From Amycolatopsis taiwanensis DSM 45107 (GTDB lineage Bacteria > Actinomycetota > Actinomycetes > Mycobacteriales > Pseudonocardiaceae): a stretch of 64,000 bases of DNA. How positions within the stretch are numbered: position 1 is the first letter of the stretch; each line of letters begins with the position of its first letter. The notes under the pieces were generated by a model. It was not told the DNA's origin, did no database searches, and was given only the letters and a program-made list of their open reading frames with translations. Where the stretch lies: contig NZ_JAFB01000014.1 in assembly GCF_000519205.1 (NCBI RefSeq), positions 124,001 to 188,000 on the forward strand, read 5' to 3'. Shown here piece after piece: positions 58,511 to 64,000 of the stretch. The translations under genes were made by a program, and so were the position numbers.

Positions 58511-58918
58511 CTACACCGGGTCCTGAAAGTCCGCCGGCTTCGTAAGGTGTGCCCGGTAGTTCGGGCAGGTGGTGATGTCCTCGTGTGCGCAGTTCAGGCC
58601 GGCTTCGAGGAGGTCGAGTGCCGACTGTAGCGCCGTCATCCTGACCTGCAGCGCGCGGTGGTTGCGGCGCAGTACGTCCTTGCCGGCGGGGGTGTGGATG
58701 GAGGTGAGGAACTCCCGGATGTCCGGTAGTGGCAGGCCGGCCTGCTTCGCGACCACGATCGACGCCACCCGGACCAGGTCGTCGCGGGTGTAGCGGCGGC
58801 GGTCGCCGGCGACGCGGGCGGGGGAGAGCAGGCCGACCGATTCCCAGTGCCGCAGTACGTGCGTCGGCAGGTTGAAGTGGTCGGCTACCTGGCCGATCGT
58901 CATCGGGCTTGACTTCAT
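58511..58918 (-). CDS. MerR-family transcriptional regulator
   Basis: The 135-residue protein has a MerR helix-turn-helix (M-T-I-G-Q-V-A-D-H-F-N-L-P-T-H-V-L-R) and a dimerisation helix. C-A-H-E-D-I-T-T-C-P-N-Y follows; its cysteines could bind a ligand or metal. ATG 58918 is chosen over the earlier in-frame start at 58948, because the latter lies across a palindrome. It is divergent from a methyltransferase with 19 bp between starts. Confidence 0.8.
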   Translation of the reverse strand: MKSSPMTIGQVADHFNLPTHVLRHWESVGLLSPARVAGDRRRYTRDDLVRVASIVVAKQAGLPLPDIREFLTSIHTPAGKDVLRRNHRALQVRMTALQSALDLLEAGLNCAHEDITTCPNYRAHLTKPADFQDPV

Positions 58919-58932
58919 GTCGACATTAAGTC
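58911..58932. promoter_or_regulatory. 22-bp MerR-type palindrome between the divergent starts
   Basis: GACTTCATGTC and GACATTAAGTC (58911-58932) match at 10 of 11 positions as an inverted repeat. It overlaps the MerR start codon region and lies just before the methyltransferase start. Binding by the MerR protein itself is likely. Confidence 0.65.
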
Positions 58933-58937
58933 CGATC

Positions 58938-59642
58938 ATGGCGGGCATGTCCAGTCTGCTTGCTGTCCTTGATGCCGGCGACGCGCAGCCCGCGGCCGTC
59001 GAGCTGCGTGCGCGTTCCTACGAGTTGCTCGGCGACCTCACCGGCCGCACCGTGGTCGACGTCGGCTGCGGGGGTGGCCGCGCGGTCGCCGAGCTGGCCG
59101 ACCGCGGGGCTCGTGCGGTCGGTGTCGACCTCGACCCCGAGATGATCGCCGTGGCCCGGCAACGTTGGCCGGCGGCTGAGTTCCACGTCGGCGAGGCCTG
59201 CGAGTTGCCGCTGGAGACCGGGTCGGTTGCCGGTTACCGCGCGGACAAGGTGTTGCACCTCCTCGACGATCCGGCGCGAGCCGTGGCCGAGGCTCGCCGG
59301 GTGCTCGCGCCGGGCGGTCGGATTGTGCTGCTCGGCCAGGACTGGGACGCGATCGTCATCGACTCGGACGACCCGGAGACCACTCGCCGGCTGGTTCACG
59401 CGAAGGCGGACTCGTTGCCGTCGCCGCGGGTCGCCCGCAGGTACCGCAACCTGCTGCTCGACGCCGGGTTCACCGACCCGGTCGTCGAGGTGCGCACCCT
59501 TGTGTTGACCGACGACACCGCGTTTGCCCTGCTGCGCCGGATCACCGATGAGCAAAGCTGGCTCGCCGAACAGGCCGAGCGCGCCCGCACAAACCGGATC
59601 TTCGTCGCGGTGCCGATGTTCCTCGTCGCCGCACAGAAATAG
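58938..59642 (+). CDS. class I SAM-dependent methyltransferase
   Basis: The 234-residue protein has the methyltransferase motifs V-V-D-V-G-C-G-G-G-R, G-V-D-L-D-P-E-M-I, and a motif IV region around Y-R-A-D-K-V-L-H-L-L. It resembles UbiE-like small-molecule methyltransferases. ATG 58938 and ATG 58947 both fit. There is no Shine-Dalgarno and the start is close to the palindrome, so translation is probably leaderless. A divergent MerR regulator is its probable controller. Confidence 0.75.
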   Translation: MAGMSSLLAVLDAGDAQPAAVELRARSYELLGDLTGRTVVDVGCGGGRAVAELADRGARAVGVDLDPEMIAVARQRWPAAEFHVGEACELPLETGSVAGYRADKVLHLLDDPARAVAEARRVLAPGGRIVLLGQDWDAIVIDSDDPETTRRLVHAKADSLPSPRVARRYRNLLLDAGFTDPVVEVRTLVLTDDTAFALLRRITDEQSWLAEQAERARTNRIFVAVPMFLVAAQK

Positions 59643-59713
59643 CGTCAAGCTCGGGCCGAGGCTAGTTGTGGGGGCGATTTCCCTTCCGTGCCGTGGAAAT
59701 CGCCCCGGTCGGT

Positions 59714-62311
59714 TCAGGTCGCCAATGGGAGGGAATGGCGGACGGCGGGCGTGACCCCGTCGTTCGCGCGCGCGGCGGCGACGCGCTCGGCCGGCGGCCG
59801 TCCGTAGGTGGTGGTGCGCTGGACCAGCGGGCGGCCCAGCGGCGCGACCAGTTCCTCGAAGCCCGAAATGGTCTTGTAGGAGCCGTTGCTCGCGCCCGCC
59901 ATGCGGCTGATGGTCTCCTCCATCAGCGTGCCGCCGAGGTCGTTCACGCCACCCCGCAGCACTGCCTGGCAGGTCTCGTCACCGAGCTTCACCCACGAGC
60001 ACTGGATGTTGTCGATCAGGCCGTGCAGGAGCAGGCGCGACAGTGCGTGCACCGCGCGGTTCTCGCGTACGGTCGGGCCGGGGCGGGCCAGGCCGGCCAG
60101 GTAGATCGGCGCGTTCTGGTGGATGAACGGCAGCAGCACGAACTCGGTGAACCCGCGTCGGCCGGTGGTCTCCAGCGCCCGGCGTTGCAGGCCGGCGATC
60201 AGCTTGAGATGACCCACCCAGTGCGCTGGGGTGTCGACGTGGCCGTACATCATGGTCGACGTCGTCGGGATGCCGAGCTTATGCGCAGTGGAGATCACCT
60301 CGATCCAGCTCGAGGTGGGCAGCTTGCCCTTGGTGAGCACCCAGCGGACGTCGTCGTCGAGGATCTCCGCCGCCGTGCCCGGCAGTGAGTCCACTCCGGA
60401 CTCTCGCGCCCTGGTCAGCCAGTCGGAGATGGACAGATTCGTGCGCGATGCGCCGTTGACCACTTCCATCGGACTGAAGGAGTGCAGGTGGATGTCCGGG
60501 CGGCGCCGCTTGACTTCGGCCGCGAGGTCGAAGTACGCCGTGCCCGGCAGGTCGGGATGAATACCGCCCTGCATGCAGATCTCGGTCGCGCCGGCCGCCC
60601 ACGCCTCCTCCACCCGGTCGCCGACCTGGGCCAAGGAAAGGGTGTAGGCGTCGGCGTCCGTGCGACGCTGAGCGAAGGCACAGAACCGGCAACCGGTGTA
60701 GCAGACGTTGGTGAAGTTGATGTTGCGGGTGACGATGAAGGTCACGTCGTCGCCCACGATGTCCCGGCGCAGGCCGTCCGCCAGCTCCGCCAGCGCTTCG
60801 AGTTCGGCGCCGTCCGCGTGCAGCAGCGCCAGAGCGTCCTCATCGGACAGTCCGACCGGGTCCCGTTCGGCGCGGCGCAAGGCTTCCGCGATGTCGGAGT
60901 CCATCCGGCGCGGCGCCTGGGCTTTGGGAACCGCCGCGGACAGCTCGTTCCAGTCGCCGTAGACCGAGTCGAAGTCGCCGCGACGGTCGTCCGTGCGGCC
61001 CACGGTGTCGACCTCCACGTGCAACCCGGTACGGCCCTGCTCCTGCCAGCCGCCATCGGGTTCCTGCCAGGGCCGCCCCTGCGGCCGCGCGTCTTCGCGG
61101 GCGAGACCGGTCTCCGGGTCGGCGAGCGCGGCCACGTGCCCCGCCACCCGCGGATCGAGCCACGGCTCTCCGGCCAGCAGGTACTCCGGGTAGATGGTCA
61201 ACCGCTCCCGCAACTGGAACCCGGCCGCCGCGGTCTGCCGGGCCAACTCGTCGATCTGTGGCCAGGCGCGTTCGGGATTGACGTGATCGGGGGTGAGCGG
61301 CGAAACCCCGCCCCAGTCGTCGATGCCCGCCCGCACCATCAGCCCGTACTGGTCACCGATCAGGTTCGGCGGCGCCTGGATCCGTGCCTTCGGGCCGAGC
61401 ACCAGACGTGCGACGGCGATCGTGGCCGCGAGCTCGGCCAGGTCGGCGTCCGGGGTGGCGCGCATCTTCGTGTCCGGTTTGGCCCGGAAGTTCTGTACGA
61501 TGACTTCCTGGATGCCGCCGTAGGCACGGGCCACCTTCCGGATGGCGAACAATGCGTCGGCGCGCTCGGCGAAGTTCTCCCCGATACCGATCAGGATTCC
61601 CGTGGTGAACGGCACCGACGTGCGCCCGGCGTCTTCCAGCACCCGCAGTCGCACCGCGGGGTCCTTGTCCGGGGAACCGAAGTGCGGGCCGCCGCGCTCA
61701 CTGAACAGGCGGGTGGCCGTGGTCTCCAGCATCATGCCCATCGACGGCGCGACCGGCTTGAGCCGCTGGAAGTCCTGCCAGGTCAGCACGCCGGGGTTCA
61801 GGTGCGGCAGCAGGCCGGTTTCCTCCAGCACGAGGATCGCCATGGCCCGTACATAGGACAGCGTGTCGTCGTAGCCATGCGCGTCCAGCCAGTCACGGGC
61901 GGCCTTCCACCGGTCCTCGGGGCGGTCGCCCAGGGTGAACAGCGCCTCCTTGCAGCCCATGGCCGCGCCTTGCCGCGCGATGTCGAGCACCTCGTCCGGT
62001 GACAGGAACGGACTGTCCACTTTGCCCGGAACCGTGGCGAAGGTGCAGTAGCCGCAGCGGTCCCGGCACAGCCTGGTGAGCGGGATGAACACCTTTCGGC
62101 TGTAGGTGATCACGCCCGCCCGCCCCGCCGCGGCGAGCCCCGCGTCCCGGACGCGGCTCGCGTGCTCGGACAAGGTCTCCAGATCTTCGTCGCGGGCGTG
62201 CAGCAGCACGGCGGCCTCGGCGACGTCAAGGGTCTTGCCGTCGCGGGCGCGGGCCAGCGCACGGCGCATCGCGGACGCCGTCGGAGGTGGCGTGCTAACA
62301 GTGGATGCCAT
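59714..62311 (-). CDS. fbiC: FO synthase (bifunctional CofG/CofH radical SAM protein)
   Basis: The 865-residue protein has two radical SAM domains. The CofG half carries C-R-D-R-C-G-Y-C (Cys at about 82, 86, 89). The CofH half carries C-Y-T-G-C-R-F-C around residue 540. The two halves together make 7,8-didemethyl-8-hydroxy-5-deazariboflavin (FO), the chromophore of coenzyme F420, from tyrosine and a diaminouracil intermediate. Other tell-tale segments are G-E-N-F-A-E-R-A and [14 protein letters not shown] 62311 is the start. It is the source of F420 used by proteins such as the one at 33343. Confidence 0.95.
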   Translation of the reverse strand: MASTVSTPPPTASAMRRALARARDGKTLDVAEAAVLLHARDEDLETLSEHASRVRDAGLAAAGRAGVITYSRKVFIPLTRLCRDRCGYCTFATVPGKVDSPFLSPDEVLDIARQGAAMGCKEALFTLGDRPEDRWKAARDWLDAHGYDDTLSYVRAMAILVLEETGLLPHLNPGVLTWQDFQRLKPVAPSMGMMLETTATRLFSERGGPHFGSPDKDPAVRLRVLEDAGRTSVPFTTGILIGIGENFAERADALFAIRKVARAYGGIQEVIVQNFRAKPDTKMRATPDADLAELAATIAVARLVLGPKARIQAPPNLIGDQYGLMVRAGIDDWGGVSPLTPDHVNPERAWPQIDELARQTAAAGFQLRERLTIYPEYLLAGEPWLDPRVAGHVAALADPETGLAREDARPQGRPWQEPDGGWQEQGRTGLHVEVDTVGRTDDRRGDFDSVYGDWNELSAAVPKAQAPRRMDSDIAEALRRAERDPVGLSDEDALALLHADGAELEALAELADGLRRDIVGDDVTFIVTRNINFTNVCYTGCRFCAFAQRRTDADAYTLSLAQVGDRVEEAWAAGATEICMQGGIHPDLPGTAYFDLAAEVKRRRPDIHLHSFSPMEVVNGASRTNLSISDWLTRARESGVDSLPGTAAEILDDDVRWVLTKGKLPTSSWIEVISTAHKLGIPTTSTMMYGHVDTPAHWVGHLKLIAGLQRRALETTGRRGFTEFVLLPFIHQNAPIYLAGLARPGPTVRENRAVHALSRLLLHGLIDNIQCSWVKLGDETCQAVLRGGVNDLGGTLMEETISRMAGASNGSYKTISGFEELVAPLGRPLVQRTTTYGRPPAERVAAARANDGVTPAVRHSLPLAT

Positions 62312-62419
62312 GACCCAAACGCTAAGTCCGCGTGGCGATACTTCTCCACACACGGTTGGGTCGATTTCCCGATAACCGGGCGGCGGCGGGTGTTTCCGCT
62401 GTTCATGGCCGGGCGCGCG

Positions 62420-62455
62420 TTGCGTGGAACCGGTGGTGACGGTATTACCTAAAGT
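62420..62455 (+). promoter_or_regulatory. promoter for a leaderless transposase-like gene
   Basis: TTGCGT (62420-62425) and TATTAC (62443-62448) are 17 bp apart. The expected transcript start falls at 62455-62456, on the ATG of the next gene. No Shine-Dalgarno exists there, so leaderless translation fits. Confidence 0.5.
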
Positions 62456-64000
62456 ATGGCTTCGGTGGTCGGCAAGCGTGTCAACGGACGGACCTACTAC
62501 TACCTCGTGGAGTCGGCACGGGTGTCCGGCCGGCCACGGATCACCGCCCAGCGCTACCTCGGTTCCGCCGAGGACATCGCCGCGGCCATGGACGCCCGCG
62601 GCCCCGTGCCCGAGCACACCACGCATCTGGCCTTCGGTGACGTGGCCGCGGTCTGGGCGACCCTGGAGCGACTCCAGCTCGTGCCCGCGATCGACGAGGC
62701 GGCGGGCCTGCGCAGGACGCCGGTGGGCCGCTACTTCGCGCTCGCCGTGCTGCACCGGGCGACCGCGCCCGGTTCCGGCCTTGCCGAGTGGTGGGCCGGC
62801 AGCGCCGCCGCGAGGTTCGTGCGGCCCCGGTTGTCCGCTGACGCCGTGCGTGATGAGGAGTTCTGGCGTGTCACCCGTCGGCTCACCCCATCCCAGCTGG
62901 AGCGCATCCAGGATGCCGTCGCGGATCGGCTCGGCTGCGCCGACCCGATCGCGCTCGCCGTGGACCTGCCGAACTTCGCCACCTATGCCGAGTCCGACAC
63001 CGCCGCCGCGGTGCTCTCCGGGATCACCGCGGTCGTGACCCGGGACGGCGCGATCCCGCTGGTCTCGAACGCGTATCGGCGCGGCGAACCGGACGTGGTC
63101 CCATTCGGCGTCGCGGTCGACCGGCTTGCCCGTCGACACCGCGGAACGGTCACCCTCGTCTTCGACACCGGCCAGCACGCGCAACTCGATCTGGACGCCG
63201 GCCTGCCATTCGTCGGTGCCCTTCCGCCCGCGGACTATCCGGACCTGCTGGCCTGGCCCGCGTCCGCCCGGCGGCCGGTCGACCCGGAGCGCTTTCCCGG
63301 ACTGACCGCGCTGGACACCCGTGCGTACGTGTCCGGTGCGAACCGGCGGGTCGTTCTCACCCACTCCGCGCGGCTGCACGCGGCGCAGGCCCGTGGCTTC
63401 GCCCAGGCCCTCAGCAGCGCGACCCGCCAGCTCGACGGGCTGGCACTCGCGCTGGCGGCGAACCCCAACCGGCGGCCCCGCGAAGAGTTGCTCACCGAGA
63501 TCTCCCGGATCACCCGCGTGCGCTGGGTGGACCGGGTGCTCACGGCCCGGCTCACCGGCACCAAGCCGGGGGAACTGCGGCTGGAATCGCGGCTGGACGA
63601 GGCCGCCCGGGCGCGGCTGGACCAGGAGTTCTTCGGCAAGCAACTCTTGGTCACCGACCGCGACGACTGGCCGGTCGCCGATGTGATCACCGCCTACCGG
63701 GCGCGCTACCACCTCGACTCGACGTTCCGAGTGCTCAACGGGTCGTTCGTGGAGGGCCGATGGAACGAGCACCGGATCGCGGTGCATTCCCTGGTGACCG
63801 TGCTCACCACCGCTGTCACGCACCTGATGCGGCGGGAAGCGGACCGGGCCGGGCTCGACCTGTCCGTCCGGGAACTGCTCGACCAACTGTCCGGGATCGG
63901 CGAAACGGTGCTCCGGTATTCCTCCACCGGCGGCCGTCCCCGCACGCGACGGATCCTGACCCGGCGGGACGCCACACAACAGCGTCTGTTCGACCTGTTC
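62456..64000 (+). CDS. IS1634-type transposase-like protein (partial, runs off the end)
   Basis: The ORF stays open for 515 codons to the window edge. It resembles IS1634/IS4-superfamily transposases: an N-terminal domain, then [10 protein letters not shown] and L-V-F-D-T-G-Q-H-A strands at the positions of catalytic aspartates. The [14 protein letters not shown] helix replaces the usual Y-R-x-x-W-x-I-E-x-x-F-R. The catalytic glutamate is thus Asp here. No inverted repeats were seen at the left side, near the fbiC start. It may be a decayed or domesticated copy. The right end is outside the window. Confidence 0.65.
   Translation, partial: MASVVGKRVNGRTYYYLVESARVSGRPRITAQRYLGSAEDIAAAMDARGPVPEHTTHLAFGDVAAVWATLERLQLVPAIDEAAGLRRTPVGRYFALAVLHRATAPGSGLAEWWAGSAAARFVRPRLSADAVRDEEFWRVTRRLTPSQLERIQDAVADRLGCADPIALAVDLPNFATYAESDTAAAVLSGITAVVTRDGAIPLVSNAYRRGEPDVVPFGVAVDRLARRHRGTVTLVFDTGQHAQLDLDAGLPFVGALPPADYPDLLAWPASARRPVDPERFPGLTALDTRAYVSGANRRVVLTHSARLHAAQARGFAQALSSATRQLDGLALALAANPNRRPREELLTEISRITRVRWVDRVLTARLTGTKPGELRLESRLDEAARARLDQEFFGKQLLVTDRDDWPVADVITAYRARYHLDSTFRVLNGSFVEGRWNEHRIAVHSLVTVLTTAVTHLMRREADRAGLDLSVRELLDQLSGIGETVLRYSSTGGRPRTRRILTRRDATQQRLFDLF

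Noticed and set aside
59714-63979. 1421-codon minus-strand ORF covering fbiC and the region to 63979
   Set aside because: The part before 62311 is open only because of high GC. It is antisense to the transposase-like gene, and fbiC begins at the ATG 62311 by homology to its known N terminus.

Overview
The window is high-GC DNA with actinobacterial gene content: several TetR, MerR and WYL regulators, ECF sigma factors, an EspG/DUF3558/WXG-type secretion cluster, an LCP cell-wall protein, F420 biosynthesis (fbiC) and a deazaflavin-dependent reductase. This combination best fits a Pseudonocardiaceae member such as Amycolatopsis or a relative. That placement is inferred from gene content only.

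Layout. 0-13 kb: a cupin gene; an ECF sigma factor with a SnoaL tail, linked through two small ATGA-coupled ORFs to a TIGR03086 protein; a RraA-like aldolase; a Pro/Gly/Gln-rich DUF4878 membrane protein; an SRPBCC protein; a YCII (DGPF)-ECF42 pair; a secreted CocE/NonD-type hydrolase; a TetR gene divergent from a FtsX-type ABC exporter; and a methyltransferase-TetR pair. 13-25 kb: an SDR, an epoxide hydrolase divergent from a WYL regulator, a GNAT gene, an orphan type VII (ESX) substrate/chaperone cluster, amphi-Trp and HdeD-like proteins, and two TetR-controlled transport/membrane loci with clear operators. 25.8-31.4 kb: a three-recombinase (RIT/Tn554-like) element of about 5.1 kb sits inside a HAD-like gene, and its third gene carries a 7-bp frameshift. 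31-44 kb: VapBC, SoxR with a SoxR-box-controlled flavin reductase and an F420-dependent nitroreductase-family protein, a second YCII-ECF42 operon, a quinone oxidoreductase-MFS-FAD oxidase operon opposite a MocR regulator, a decayed MFS gene, and a 203-bp tandem repeat next to an unusual tRNA. 44-64 kb: DUF3618, a Baeyer-Villiger-type monooxygenase, an XRE regulator, an LCP protein, a diguanylate cyclase, an array of four hexapeptide ORFs, two further lipid/transport genes (SDR, acyl-CoA ligase) and an MFS exporter, a MerR-methyltransferase pair, fbiC, and a diverged IS1634-type transposase gene running off the end.

The most unusual feature is at 51852-52102. Four six-codon ORFs follow one another on the plus strand. 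Each has a strong Shine-Dalgarno sequence exactly 7 nt before a TTG or GTG start, and each encodes M-X-S-R-D-F followed by TGA. They are divergent from a diguanylate cyclase and convergent with an MFS exporter. Such a regular array is hard to explain except as a set of translated micro-peptides. I know of no described family that matches it.

Other structures seen directly: a 21-bp-unit interspersed repeat at three intergenic loci (one partly inverted); a palindromic element inserted in frame in a sigma factor gene; a 22-bp inverted repeat whose two arms are each complete TetR-type operators; and several gene remnants. F420 is a thread through the window, because fbiC makes its chromophore and the nitroreductase-family protein probably uses it.
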